Positions 24,322-34,358 are shown, numbered from the stretch's first letter. The stretch is DNA of 64,000 nt from Phytophthora sp. 'mugwort' (GCA_033558025.1 JAUCEF010000001.1:4154001-4218000); one strand, 5' to 3'. Notes: a model not told the origin generated them from the sequence alone. Made by a program: numbers and translations.

Positions 24322-24588
24322 GTAACTTGTTACCGAGTGACACAGCCAATGAGCAGCAAACACAAGAAAAGACCTATGGAGAGGATTGGAAGGAAGAGCG
24401 AATATTGGAGGAGGAGCGGGGTAAAGAGAAGCAACAGCAGGAGCAGTGGCAGAGAGGGGGGGGGCAACTGGGAGAGTAATTCATCGACTGGGAATGGTTA
24501 TTAGAGTTCCGTTTCGGGAGTAGGAATATACACCTCAACTTATTATTATTAGTACACGGTAGTGCCACAATCAAGTACGTGTAATAAT
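24322..24588. other. Palindrome 1 spacer, right end
   Basis: Purine-rich low-complexity sequence including a G run near 24,458-24,466. No gene. Confidence 0.5.
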
Positions 24589-24813
24589 CGCACACAGTAC
24601 ATTCGTTTTTCACTCTTTTGAACAGGTTGATAAGTGTGAAACACCAATGAGTACCGTCACGGTTAGACATTGCAGTCAGAATAGCCATGTTCGATAAGAA
24701 GAAGAAACTGCACTGTAGCTACCAAGATCAATTGATCAAAACAAGATTAAGCAAAAAGGAGGCACCTTATATTTATTCGCTTGAGCCAATACGACGCTCT
24801 TCAGCATAGCAGC

Positions 24814-26379
24814 TCAGAATTTGGTGCTGTTTGGGTTCGTCACGTTGGTCGGGCGAGGACAACCAAATCGCGCTTCCGCGTCTTCACGCCACGAGTCGTA
24901 GAGAATAGGCTGTGACCCGTTCAGGATAGCGTCGACGATGATTTTGCATCGTGGTTCTTCCACGTCCCAACTCGTTTTGAACTCCTGCGAATAGTCGTGG
25001 ACGCCGCCTAGACACACGTGCTCAAACATACACGCCTGGCGTTCCATATCCGCCATGTTCTCTTCGGAATCGCCGCCCATAGCGGATAAAGTGCCGTCGT
25101 ACCAGTTGGTCATGTCGAGGCCGGGTCCGTCCTCGATCCACGATTCATTCCAGGCATCCGCGTCAATAGGATTGCCTGATACATCCGACATGACGACGTC
25201 CACGTGGCCATCATCAACATTGTCGTTGCCAGAAGAAGTTGAGGTAGTATTGGTGGCACTGCTCTCCGTCCAGTTGTCGAAAGTATGTGGAGACGCATCG
25301 CATTTCGTGTACAAGGTAGCTAGCTGGCCAGTGAGCATGTAGCTGTAGCTGTTGTTGCCCAAGTCGCGCACATCCATGAGGCCGGCGTATTGGTCGGGAA
25401 TACCTTCGAAGTATTTAGCAAGGAGAGGGTCTTGGCTCCCTTGAATCGGGTTTGTACCATTGATGCCGGTGCGCACGGCGACGACATCCGTCGGATGGAA
25501 GATACCACCGTCTCGTCTAGCGCACGAAGTCCAAGCGACAGGGTGAGCAGCTTTCTCGGCGAACGTCATGCGCTTCGTGCCGACGCGGCACTTGTGGAAG
25601 ATCGTGTGGAGCGCATCGATCATTGTGTGGTGAGACCAGAAGATCGGATCAGCAGTAGACGCGTTCGTCCGCATGGCACCGTCCAAGTTGCTGTGCACGT
25701 TGTTGTGACAGCCCCGCTCGATCAATGGAGACATCTCCCCAATGTTTGACCCGTTGAAAAGCTGCTGACGCACCGACGCGTAGCTAGTACTAGCAGGCAC
25801 CTGGGCGGTAGTCCAGTCTCCGCGAGGTATACACTTGGCACACGCGTCGCCTTTGAGGGACGAACGCTGGCAAAAATGATTCAACGGGGGTTCGTCCACG
25901 CAGCGCCCCGTGGTATTAACACCGTTGATGTCGAGCGTTAGCTGCACGCCACTGGAGGAGCCTCCAAGTTCTCGAGTGATGGTCGAGCATTCTTCAAATG
26001 ACGTGCAGGAGCCTGAAGTCGCTCGAGCGCTCGCCACCATCCAGTTAAAGTAGGGCAGTGTCACGCAAGCGTACTCGGGTCCTTGGCCTCGTAGCATATT
26101 CTCAAAGACTAGCAGCAGTAACCGATGCCAGTAGATAAACATGCATTGACGGTGAGCCTCCATCTCGGAGCGCATCTCCGTGTGCATTTCGACGAACTTG
26201 ATGTAAGCACCGGAGTCCATCGCCGCCGCGATAGCATTCTTGTAGGTAGTTTTTTCGGTCGTCGTCATCATATCCCAATCCTTCCGTAGACGTGGGCCAC
26301 ACGTAGTTTGAGCTTCAACTTGCGCCAATCTTGATACTAGCGCCAGTAGCGCGAGACTGAGAATCCACAGGAGCTTCAT
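24814..26379 (-). CDS. Secreted tyrosinase A (minus-strand twin)
   Basis: Encodes the same 521-aa protein as 16,147-17,712 with no amino-acid difference, including the signal peptide, the six copper histidines (66, 76, 85, 225, 229, 251) and the four-cysteine C-terminal module. Promoter and 5' tandem repeats are also copied. The 3' flank is shared for about 225 bp beyond the stop, so even the terminator is likely the same. It is followed on the same strand order by the B and C genes, so A-, B- and C- form a co-oriented array. The product should be indistinguishable from that of its twin; only dosage or chromatin context could differ. Confidence 0.95.
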   Translation of the reverse strand: MKLLWILSLALLALVSRLAQVEAQTTCGPRLRKDWDMMTTTEKTTYKNAIAAAMDSGAYIKFVEMHTEMRSEMEAHRQCMFIYWHRLLLLVFENMLRGQGPEYACVTLPYFNWMVASARATSGSCTSFEECSTITRELGGSSSGVQLTLDINGVNTTGRCVDEPPLNHFCQRSSLKGDACAKCIPRGDWTTAQVPASTSYASVRQQLFNGSNIGEMSPLIERGCHNNVHSNLDGAMRTNASTADPIFWSHHTMIDALHTIFHKCRVGTKRMTFAEKAAHPVAWTSCARRDGGIFHPTDVVAVRTGINGTNPIQGSQDPLLAKYFEGIPDQYAGLMDVRDLGNNSYSYMLTGQLATLYTKCDASPHTFDNWTESSATNTTSTSSGNDNVDDGHVDVVMSDVSGNPIDADAWNESWIEDGPGLDMTNWYDGTLSAMGGDSEENMADMERQACMFEHVCLGGVHDYSQEFKTSWDVEEPRCKIIVDAILNGSQPILYDSWREDAEARFGCPRPTNVTNPNSTKF

Positions 26380-26408
26380 GGTAGGTTTCGACCGATGCCG
26401 GTGTCCGG

Positions 26409-26425
26409 GGAGAATTGGAAAATGG
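26409..26425 (-). promoter_or_regulatory. Initiator/FPR-like core promoter of tyrosinase A (minus copy)
   Basis: Exact mirror of the element at 16,101-16,117, 30 bp upstream of the ATG. Confidence 0.55.
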
Positions 26426-27056
26426 TAGATATTCCACGTAGATCGATCTACTGAAGGGTTCACCCACGTTGGTCGATCTACTAGAGGGTTCAATAGGTTG
26501 CCATTCTATACGAGTCTGAAGAGGAAGAGACGACGACACTAAGTCACATCTATCAATTTCACAAGTCCAACAGGATGCAGCGTACCATAATCACACTTAC
26601 TAATGCTCATACTTTTGGGTTTGGAGTTCGCTTTGTACATGTATTTAAAAAGAGGTCTGCGGTTTTCCTTGGAATGCGAGTTTTGATACGAGTATTGTAC
26701 CGGTATAGTATTGGATTTTCACGTTTCAGGATTGCCGAGCAAATGCTTCAACCGAATAAAATATGTTTTGACTGACGGGTTAGTACTTCCTCTAACATTA
26801 CGATGATATTCATGTATTGCTCAATCTTGACCACTAAAACCCTACGATTCGGAGGACGGAGGTGCATATGGAGTGGAACGCATTGGGGTTTCCGACAGCA
26901 GGAAGAAAATGGGCAGCGATCACAAGCCACCTGAGAGCAGAGAATGAAGACGGCAGAGGATGTAGACCTTTCGAGGTTCGGCAGGATCACAGTCTAACTT
27001 TAGAGGTAGTGGGCCCACCTAAGCACGGTGTAAAGTTGTTTGCACCAGTCAGCTGA

Positions 27057-28112
27057 TACACTAATGGCATACGGACAGTAGGTGACGTTAGCTTAGCTAA
27101 GTGACATTAATGCATTAATACCTCACTTTAATAGGGGTCAGAATTGCGAAAAGTCGCTTCAAAATCCCATGCGATTTCGACCTAAATGGCATGCGATTCT
27201 TACGCAAATGACATGTCATTTATTTTGAAGTTTCGTCCAGGGGGTATCAGAACTTGATCGCCCGTCAGGTGGGGAAGTTCCCGGTGCACTGTACTGGCGT
27301 ACAAGTAGTCGACCATGTCTTTGAAGGCCGAACCCTTGGTCTGCTTGGGCGGTCCTCCAACCTTCGGCTTCTTGTCCGTGCCGTAGATGGCGTTTAAGTT
27401 TGCTTCAACTTCGATCTAATCCACCAGAACTTTGTAGTCTGCCTCAGACAAGTGAACCTTCGAGCTTTCGGACAAGGCGCTTCGTTTTCTGCTCATGTCT
27501 GTATGCATAAAGAAAGTGTTACCACGCGAACAACAGTAGCTTGAAAGATACAGAGAGAACGTATTGGTTGCGGACCGTTTGAGAAAGCGAGCGAGCCTAA
27601 CGAGGAAGCGCGCTTCAGCTGTGAGTGGTGGTGTCTGGGTCACGTTGCGGGTAACGTGGTCACAGCCAGGTAGCGATGGTGGCATCCTGGCAGCGACGGA
27701 GGCGTCAGGGAAGCTTCTTCGTCTTGAAGGTTGAAGGTTGCCGTTTGCCTTGTGGGGTATTGGCGGCAAATAGGAGGTGCTATTTCGCGAATCGCCCGCC
27801 TCCAGAGGTGGGCGATTTCGAAATGACATGGCATTTGCCCGAAAATCACATGCCATCTCGGGCGAAACCTCATGCGATTTTGTCGGGACTTTCGTCAATT
27901 CTGACACCCCCTAATAAAAACAAAGCAAAACATGTGGAGCTTATGTCATCTCCAGCGGAACCAAGATTTAACCTGATATCATGATCTTCTCTGAAGTGAT
28001 GATAAATCTTCTGTGAAGTGATTGTAAACAAATGCGTCAATTTAACCAATCGATGACACGAGTATAAAACTTTATTTATAAAAAATACTTTGTGATTTAT
28101 TATATTATTTAA
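27057..28112 (-). repeat. Diverged outer flank of palindrome 1, right
   Basis: Inverted homologue of 15,195-15,469, interrupted by a 778-bp insertion at 27,134-27,911. Similarity resumes after the insertion (for example CATGTGGAGCTTATGTCATC) and fades near 28,112. Confidence 0.75.
27134..27911. mobile_element. Non-autonomous DNA transposon inserted in one palindrome arm
   Basis: 778 bp flanked by TA on both sides (27,132-27,133 and 27,912-27,913). The ends GGGGTCAGAATTG and, inverted, GGGGGTGTCAGAATTG start terminal inverted repeats. These stay alignable for roughly 95 bp, with shared blocks such as AAAATC.CATG, ATGGCATG.GATT and CATGTCATTT. The empty site is visible in the other arm near 15,390. 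On the minus strand an internal piece reads MSRKRSALSESSKVHLSEADYKVLVD, a stop, then KVGGPPKQTKGSAFKDMVDYLY. This resembles an N-terminal fragment of a larger element's ORF. No catalytic domain is present. Confidence 0.85.
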
Positions 28113-28561
28113 TCTATAAAATGTATTCGTACTTGGTGTGTCTTCAAGCCCTCGGTGTCTACACAACTGGAGGAGCTGCGTGGAAGATATTCATCGAAGC
28201 GCGTGGTCGAACACACACACATGTCCAACGGAATCCAGTCGGTAGCTTAAACTAGACAATTTATGCGTATTCTAATTGCAAAAAGGCAGGTCTTTTGCAA
28301 GTGCGTCAAGGGGTTAAGGAATGATTTGGCGAGTTCACTGGAGTAGAACTAATACTAGTATGCATTTGCATATAATCGACTTGAATAGAACGAGTCCTAC
28401 CAAAAATGGGGTCTAAAAAGACACATTCACATGGTCAATTAAGAAGGCTTTCCTAAGGCCCCTCCTCCTCTTAAAATAGAAATAGAGAGCATTTTGACAG
28501 AAATGCCCAATAGTCAACGAATTTGTACATAATAATCACTGATGGGTAGTAAGTACTCGAT
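28113..28561. other. Junction between palindromes 1 and 2
   Basis: About 450 bp linking the two inverted repeats, holding the 3' flank of the B- twin. It differs completely from the 3' flank of B+. No gene seen. Confidence 0.6.
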
Positions 28562-28562
28562 C

Positions 28563-30422
28563 TTAAACGGACTGCACCACACTTGACAGCGTGTCGGTAG
28601 CAGTCTGAGTGGCAGATTGGGTGACATCTTGAGTGACCGACTGAGTCGCGTCTTTCTGGTCCGCCGACTGCGTAGCGTTCACCGGCTTAGGGCAGCCAAA
28701 GTAGGATACCATATCTTGGCGCCAGCTGCCGTACGTGATCTTCTGCTGGCCGCTCTTGATGGCGTTCACGATCGTAATACAACGAGGCTCTTTGACTCCC
28801 CACGTGGCCTTGAATGCTGCCGAGTAGTCTTTTGCCCCACCCAGACATTGGTTCTCAAACATACACACTTGACGCTCGAGATCAGCCATGGCCTCAGGAC
28901 ATTGACCTCCCATATTGGTCATTGTCTTTTGGTACCAAGTTGACACGAGCTTCTCTTCGACGCATTCCTTGTTCACTGTGATCACGTCCACGTTATTATT
29001 CTTGCCATCATATTGTGGAGAGGTTGTGGATGGACCTGAAGTAGCAGCAACAGTCGGAGCTGTGGTGGATTTTTGGATGTTGTTGGGCTTCGTCGTGCTG
29101 GCATTATCACAGTCATTGGTACGAATATTGCCGCTTTGGTTGTTCGATCCGTGCTCTGCTTCGAGTCTGCGACCGTCACGTCTAAAGCCCCAGCGGTTGC
29201 GAAGCCAGTCAAGCCATCTCCAGCGACGAGGCTGCTGTGGTGCTACCACTGGAGCGACCGGAGCAATGTTTTCTGGCTCAGTCGGCACCGGAGCGACGGA
29301 TGGCGGAAGAGGACCCGAAGATGGAGCTGTAGGAGCCGAAGTTCCGTCACAATTGTTGTACATTTCCGCAAGCTGTCCGCTGAGTTCGTATGAGTAGCTG
29401 CTATCGCCTAAGTCACGCACGTCCATGAGACCAGCAAACTGGTTGGGAACGCCAGCGAAGTAGCGGCCGATGAGCGGGTCCTGGCTTCCTTGAATCGGGT
29501 TGTTACCATTGACACCCGTGCGCATAATAATCACTTCGGTCGGGCTGAATGTGCCACCGTCACGCTTAGAGCATGAAGTCCAGGCAACAGGATGAGCAGC
29601 TTTCTGAGCGAACGTAAGACGCTGAGTTCCGACGCGGCACTTGTGGAAGATGGTGTGGAGGGCATCGACCATGGCGTGATGTGACCAGAAGATGGGGTCT
29701 GCTGGAGACGCGACGGTGCCCATAGCTCCACCGAAGTTGGCATGGACGTTGTTGTGGCAGCCCTGCTCGACGGTAGGCGACATCTGACCGATGTTTTGGG
29801 CGTTGAACACTTGCTGACGGACCGAGGCAAAACTGGTGCTGGCCGGTACCTCTACAGATCCCCAGTTGCCTCGAGGCACGCAGCGAGCGCATGCCGAGCC
29901 AGACACAGCTCCCGAATGGCAGAAATGATCAAGGGGCGATTGAGCCACACAACGACCCGAACTGGGGATCCCATTGATGTTGACAGTGCGCTGTGACCCG
30001 GTCGTGTAGCCTCCCAGCTCCCTCGTGATCATAGAGCAGTCGCCTATTGAAGAGCATGTTCCAGCTAGCATTTGGTTGTTAGCAGCCATCCAGTTGTAGT
30101 ACGGCACTGTGACACAGGCGTACTGGGGGCCTTGGCCACGTAACATGTTTTCAAACACGACAAGCAGCAATCGGTGCCAGTAGATGAACATGCACTGTCG
30201 ATGAGCTTCCATCTCAGACTGCATCTCCGTGTGCATCTCGACGAACTTGATGTACGCTCCTGAATCCATCGCAGCAGCAAGAGCTCCCTTGTACGTGTTC
30301 TTCTCAGCTGTCGACAGAGAATCCCAATCCTTGCGGACACGTGCGCCGCATTGCGCCTGAACCGGCGACAAGGTCGAGACAAAGGCACAGAGCACAGCGC
30401 TCAACATCCACACAAGCTTCAT
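28563..30422 (-). CDS. Secreted tyrosinase B (minus-strand twin)
   Basis: 619-aa single-exon type-3 copper oxidase. Signal peptide 1-23 (MKLVWMLSAVLCAFVS...). CuA ligands are His64, His74 and His83; CuB ligands are His223, His227 and His249. The linker (about 361-480) is unlike that of A and C. It has a Pro/Ala/Thr/Val-rich part, then a Trp/Arg-rich stretch (RRWRWLDWLRNRWGFRR, from 399), then a Ser/Thr/Asn-rich part. The C-terminal four-cysteine module is kept (VCMFENQC, PRC, FGCP), with one extra Cys just before it (GGQCPE). The tail is built of (D/S)ATQS-like repeats. The ATG at 30,422 is preferred over the upstream TTG-initiated extension. Identical to the twin at 44,348-46,207, but the 3' flanks have nothing in common. 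Confidence 0.95.
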   Translation of the reverse strand: MKLVWMLSAVLCAFVSTLSPVQAQCGARVRKDWDSLSTAEKNTYKGALAAAMDSGAYIKFVEMHTEMQSEMEAHRQCMFIYWHRLLLVVFENMLRGQGPQYACVTVPYYNWMAANNQMLAGTCSSIGDCSMITRELGGYTTGSQRTVNINGIPSSGRCVAQSPLDHFCHSGAVSGSACARCVPRGNWGSVEVPASTSFASVRQQVFNAQNIGQMSPTVEQGCHNNVHANFGGAMGTVASPADPIFWSHHAMVDALHTIFHKCRVGTQRLTFAQKAAHPVAWTSCSKRDGGTFSPTEVIIMRTGVNGNNPIQGSQDPLIGRYFAGVPNQFAGLMDVRDLGDSSYSYELSGQLAEMYNNCDGTSAPTAPSSGPLPPSVAPVPTEPENIAPVAPVVAPQQPRRWRWLDWLRNRWGFRRDGRRLEAEHGSNNQSGNIRTNDCDNASTTKPNNIQKSTTAPTVAATSGPSTTSPQYDGKNNNVDVITVNKECVEEKLVSTWYQKTMTNMGGQCPEAMADLERQVCMFENQCLGGAKDYSAAFKATWGVKEPRCITIVNAIKSGQQKITYGSWRQDMVSYFGCPKPVNATQSADQKDATQSVTQDVTQSATQTATDTLSSVVQSV

Positions 30423-30468
30423 GGCCTCGATCACCAAAGACGGAGGAGGTACTGGGCCGATTGACTGC

Positions 30469-30484
30469 GAATCGGAAAGTGAGG
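30469..30484 (-). promoter_or_regulatory. Initiator-like element of tyrosinase B (minus copy)
   Basis: CCTCACTTTCCGATT on the minus strand contains TCACTTT, a fit to the YCAYTYY initiator, about 55 bp upstream of the ATG. Mirror of 44,286-44,301. Confidence 0.4.
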
Positions 30485-31618
30485 CTTGGGTAGACCGGCA
30501 GAGCTTTCCGGTGAGCTAGGTTGGTCTCGGTGGTCTAGCCTCACGGACAACGGACGTAGGGAGAGAGCAGGCGAGGAAGACGCCGCCCTACCTACGCAGT
30601 TGGTCATCATCACTATCAAGCTGGAGCACGACATGCTCTGCCTCTATTATAAGAGCAGAGCTATCACAATTGTGTCACCTGTTGGTGTTTGGGTGGATAA
30701 AGATCCAGGCAATGTGACTCTGATAAGACCACTGGTTGGGGATCAACTTCAACTACAGTCATACAAACGCTAGCATTATTTTCTGATGGTCATCAAAACA
30801 AGAGCTTGTGTAGAAGGTGACTTTTCCAGCTGCTAGCTGCAGTACCAGGCTTGTAGCACTGTAGGCTACAGTGTAGCGGAGGTGTTGACATGGCGGCTGG
30901 AGCACTCTCTACAGATTTGTGCCGTATGGTGCTCCCCAACGTTTCAGCGCAGCAGCAGATTCAGGAAGTTGGAATCTGTTTCCTGTTTGCTGGGATTAAA
31001 TTTGATTTGCTGCTCGCATATACGATGCAAAACTGGATAATGCATGACCTTGCGAGCTGGCGATGACTGCGGTGATGAAGACCGCCGTATTATTCCGATA
31101 GGGAGAGGTCCAGCCCAGCAAATCTACAGTCTTCATGCTAATGAGTTGAAAGCAGAACAAATCGAGAATAATCTCCGTGTTGCACGATCATCAGAATGTG
31201 CAAGGAAATGTAGTGGCCATGTGTATGTTCATGGTTTTTAAGCTCGCGCTCGTTCAGCTGGTATAACGGCATCAAAGAAACGCTGCACCGAGGAGAGCTA
31301 ATTTATCGGTCTAGCCGTCCGTCTCCTAAGCTTTAGCACCGAATCTCGCTCGCCCCGCTGCCCCGATGTTTTCCGCTTGAAGGTGGTCGTTGAGATGAGT
31401 GCCGACAGACTAATGTTATACAGTTCATGGTCCGAATTAAGGAAACACGCGTGACTGGTTTCCCACTGAATCAAAGGCACGGTGCATCTCCCAGTACCCT
31501 TCATGCGGCAGAAATTAACAACATTTACGCATCCAAATAATGACTTTAGAATTTAAAAAATCTGAAGCTCGTACACAAGCAACCAAAAGCCTCTACAACA
31601 AGAGGCTTCGCTGCAAAT
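30485..31618. other. B-C intergenic region in palindrome 2 left arm
   Basis: About 1.1 kb between the start of B and the stop of C. No protein-like frame. Sequence is preserved to the base in the other arm (43,152-44,285), including its non-coding parts. Confidence 0.6.
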
Positions 31619-33403
31619 CTAGTTATCCAACGTAGTACGTGTGGTATCTTCGACTGGGTCGAGGACATCGGAAAACTGGATCGTGTCATTGGAATACTCC
31701 GTCGTTTCCTGCGTTGCGCCATTGGAATAATTCCGTGAACCGGAGTAAGAGGAACCCACAGAACCAGAGTATGAAGTCGTATTCGTCGAGTCCGTCGGCT
31801 CCGGGCAACCGAACGCCGTCTCCATGTCCTCGCGCCACGATTCGTATTGGATCGACTGCGAACCGTCAATGATGGCGTCCACGATCGTCTTGCAGCGCGG
31901 CTCCTTCACCTTCCAGAGCGCCTTAAATTCCGGCGAATAGTCCTTTGTGCCACCCAAGCACACGTTCTCGAACATGCAGGCCTGGCGCTCGAGGTCGACA
32001 ATATTCTCCTGCGAGTCGCCTCCCATAGCTTCGAGAGTGTGGTCGTACCAATCCACCACCTTCTTCTCGGCGTCGTCAGAGATGTATTCCTCCTTCGGCG
32101 TGTTCACGTCCACCGGATAACCCGAGTTACCCAAGATAACAATGTCCTGGTGGCCGTCATCCTGACCAGTATAGTCCGTCTCGGGAAAGTTATTCTGCGA
32201 AGCGTAGGCGTTGTCATCAGCATCGTAGCCGTCGTCTTCGGATACTCCGCACATAGTCGGCTCTGATGTACTGTTCGCGTCCGTAGTGTCCTTCAACTTT
32301 CGTGACGTCGGAGAGGCGTCACACTGACTGTACATAGTCGCAACCTGGCCACTGATATAGTATCCGTAGCTGCTAGATCCCAAGTCACGTGTATCCATGA
32401 GGCCGGCGAATTGGTTGGGAACTCCCGTGAAGAACCTGCCGACCCTCGGGTCGCTTGAAGCAGGGATCGGATTCATTCCTCTCTCTCCTGTGCGCATCGT
32501 CACGACATCCGTCGGTTGAAACGTGACAGTCGAGTCGCGACGAGTGCACGACGTCCAGGCCACCGGGTGCGACGCCTTTTGAGCGAACGTCAGTCGGGTC
32601 GTGCCAACGCGGCACTTGTGGAAGATCACGTGCAGCAAGTCGACCATAGCGTGGTGAGACCAGAAGATCGGGTCGGCAGGAGACGCGAAGGTGCCCATGG
32701 TACTGGCCAAGTTTGCGTGCACGTTATTGTGGCAGCCTTGTTCGACCAGCGGAGACATTTGACCAATGTTCCTGCCATTGAAAACTTGCGCTCGGACCGA
32801 AGCGTAGCTCGTAGAAGAAGGAACGCGCGCGGACGACCAGTCACTACGAGGCACGCACCGGGCACACGCAGTGCCAGTAGTGGACGTGAGCTGGCAAAAG
32901 TGATCCAGCGGTGACACGTTCACACAGCGTCCCGTGTTGCTGATCCCGTTGATCGACAGTGTACGTGTCACGCCGCTCGTCCATCCGCCAAGCTCTCGAC
33001 TGATGGCCAAACAACTCCCCATGGACGTGCATGCCCCCGAGGTGACTCGAGCGCTGGCAACGATCCAGTTAAAGTAGGGCACCGTCACACAAGCGTAAGC
33101 GGCTCCTTGACCTCGCAGCATGTTCTCGAAAGCCACCAGTATCAACCGGTGCCAGTAGATGAACATACACTGACGGTGCGCTTCTCTCTCCGACATCATC
33201 TCGGTGTGCATCTCGACAAACTTGATGTACGCTCCGGAGTCCATTGCTGCTGCGATCGCATTCTTGTACGTGTTCTTCTCAGTCGTTGTCATCATATCCC
33301 AATCCTTTCGAAGACGGGGTCCACATGTGGTTTGGCCTTGGACATCAGTGAATCTTGAAACCAGCGCCAAGAGACTGAGACTCAAAATCCATAAGAGCTT
33401 CAT
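31619..33403 (-). CDS. Secreted tyrosinase C (minus-strand twin)
   Basis: 594 aa, single exon, same layout as A. Signal peptide 1-23 (MKLLWILSLSLLALVS...). CuA ligands His66, His76, His85; CuB ligands His225, His229, His251. An acidic linker (about 380-450, rich in Asp, Tyr, Asn) follows, then the four-cysteine C-terminal module (ACMFENVC, PRC, FGCP). The tail is Ser/Tyr/Thr-rich with GSxYSGS-like repeats. It is closer to A than to B over the catalytic domain. The product is identical to the twin at 41,367-43,151; the one nucleotide difference seen in the gene is a silent His codon change in the CuB region (CAC here, CAT in the twin). Its core promoter straddles the arm edge and differs from that of the twin. 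Confidence 0.95.
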   Translation of the reverse strand: MKLLWILSLSLLALVSRFTDVQGQTTCGPRLRKDWDMMTTTEKNTYKNAIAAAMDSGAYIKFVEMHTEMMSEREAHRQCMFIYWHRLILVAFENMLRGQGAAYACVTVPYFNWIVASARVTSGACTSMGSCLAISRELGGWTSGVTRTLSINGISNTGRCVNVSPLDHFCQLTSTTGTACARCVPRSDWSSARVPSSTSYASVRAQVFNGRNIGQMSPLVEQGCHNNVHANLASTMGTFASPADPIFWSHHAMVDLLHVIFHKCRVGTTRLTFAQKASHPVAWTSCTRRDSTVTFQPTDVVTMRTGERGMNPIPASSDPRVGRFFTGVPNQFAGLMDTRDLGSSSYGYYISGQVATMYSQCDASPTSRKLKDTTDANSTSEPTMCGVSEDDGYDADDNAYASQNNFPETDYTGQDDGHQDIVILGNSGYPVDVNTPKEEYISDDAEKKVVDWYDHTLEAMGGDSQENIVDLERQACMFENVCLGGTKDYSPEFKALWKVKEPRCKTIVDAIIDGSQSIQYESWREDMETAFGCPEPTDSTNTTSYSGSVGSSYSGSRNYSNGATQETTEYSNDTIQFSDVLDPVEDTTRTTLDN

Positions 33404-33457
33404 GCCTTTGGAGTTGAACAGTTGGCTAAGATGAACTACCGCCTATGCCCACGACAA

Positions 33458-33472
33458 GGAATTGAGGGATGA
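33458..33472 (-). promoter_or_regulatory. Diverged initiator of tyrosinase C (minus copy)
   Basis: Minus strand reads TCATCCCTCAATTCC where the twin has TCATTTTTCAATTCC. The three changed bases lie exactly at the end of arm identity and weaken the match to TCATTYYNCAWTT at its fifth position. Confidence 0.5.
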
Positions 33473-33479
33473 TGGAGGT

Positions 33480-33501
33480 CATGCATCATGCATGATGCAT
33501 G
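33480..33501. repeat. Perfect 22-bp palindrome at the arm/spacer junction
   Basis: CATGCATCATG directly followed by its reverse complement, 14 bp inside the spacer of palindrome 2. Absent at the corresponding place beside the right arm. Confidence 0.85.
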
Positions 33502-33788
33502 GCTCCAATATACGACGTATTGCGCGTATTGCGATGTAAGTTCATTACCGTAATCCCCCTGTCAGAAGCGTCGCGTTGTCATGGTCAATGTAATACAGAC
33601 AGTGTGAATCCCTACTCTTGGAAGGCACTCTTAACAGGAATAGAAATACAGTTCCCGTTGACCAGCAGTGCACAAACTTAAGTAGTTGTTCCCTCTCACC
33701 CTTTAAACGTAATATATAATATAAAAAATCGCATCAATGCCACTTCTGTGCAAATGTCTGAAGAAAGTCCAGCAAGGATATATACCGC

Positions 33789-34040
33789 CTATGCTCTAAT
33801 TGAAGCAGCGCGGATGAGAAGCGTGGCGATCCACTTGAGGTGATCAAATATGTCATCAGTCTCAAACTCGATATCAGGACTGGACGATTCCTGCAGCCCG
33901 ACCTCCGTCGTATGCGTAGGCTCGTCATCGTGAGCGCGATCATACTTCTCGATACCGCGTAAGTCTTCGTCATTTGTAAAGTCTATCGAGTTTTCCTCTA
34001 GTGGATTGAGAAGCTCCATCACTGATATCGTTCTTGAGGC
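33789..34040 (-). pseudogene. C-terminal fragment of a DDE_1 transposase
   Basis: Minus strand MMELLNPLEENSIDFTNDEDL resembles the acidic C-terminus of pogo-type transposases. It is similar to the fragment at 51,540-51,830 (ELINPLEENVVTEESTDEDF). Nothing else of the element remains here. Confidence 0.45.
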
Positions 34041-34128
34041 ATGGATACGCGAGTGGCTGAGGCGAGTAATAGAGAAATGACGAAGGGTTACCAGAACGGT
34101 TGGTTGTGAGATCGCATCGCTGCAAGGT

Positions 34129-34145
34129 TTTAGGGTTTAGGGTTA
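34129..34145 (+). repeat. Interstitial telomere-like repeat (TTTAGGG)
   Basis: Two exact TTTAGGG units plus TTA, pointing right. Confidence 0.6.
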
Positions 34146-34346
34146 CTACTACTACACAGGCTGTTCCACTTTTCCGACATACCCTTTGCAGAGGAATACC
34201 CTTAAACGGAATACCTCGCTTGTCCCCCACAATGATTAGCGTGGGGATCATCTGTACAGGTATCGTAAAAATGACATCCAGTTGTCAAGGGTCCGTGTGA
34301 ATAGCATCTGGTTGATAATCGTTTTTGCTAGCTACCGCTGACGACG

Positions 34347-34358
34347 AACCCTAACCCT
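34347..34358 (-). repeat. Interstitial telomere-like repeat, opposite orientation
   Basis: AACCCTAACCCT, that is TTAGGG-type units on the minus strand, about 200 bp from the previous one and facing it. Confidence 0.5.

Larger units (their letters stand above)
24589..27056 (-). repeat. Palindrome 1, right arm core
   Basis: Inverted partner of 15,470-17,935. Includes tyrosinase A, its promoter and the tandem 30-bp repeats. It carries 2 extra bases relative to the left arm in the 3' flank (CAGTGCAG against CAGCAG). Confidence 0.95.
28562..33465 (-). repeat. Palindrome 2, left arm (4,904 bp)
   Basis: Inverted copy of 41,305-46,208 with paired positions summing to 74,770 at every point checked, so no indel. 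One substitution was seen (32,717 G against 42,053 T). The outer edge lies one base beyond the stop codon of gene B. The inner edge lies 62 bp upstream of the start of gene C. Confidence 0.96.

Noticed and set aside
28617..29996. Long antisense frames over the tyrosinase B gene
   Set aside because: They follow from codon bias of the real gene; the same shadows appear over every copy in the window.
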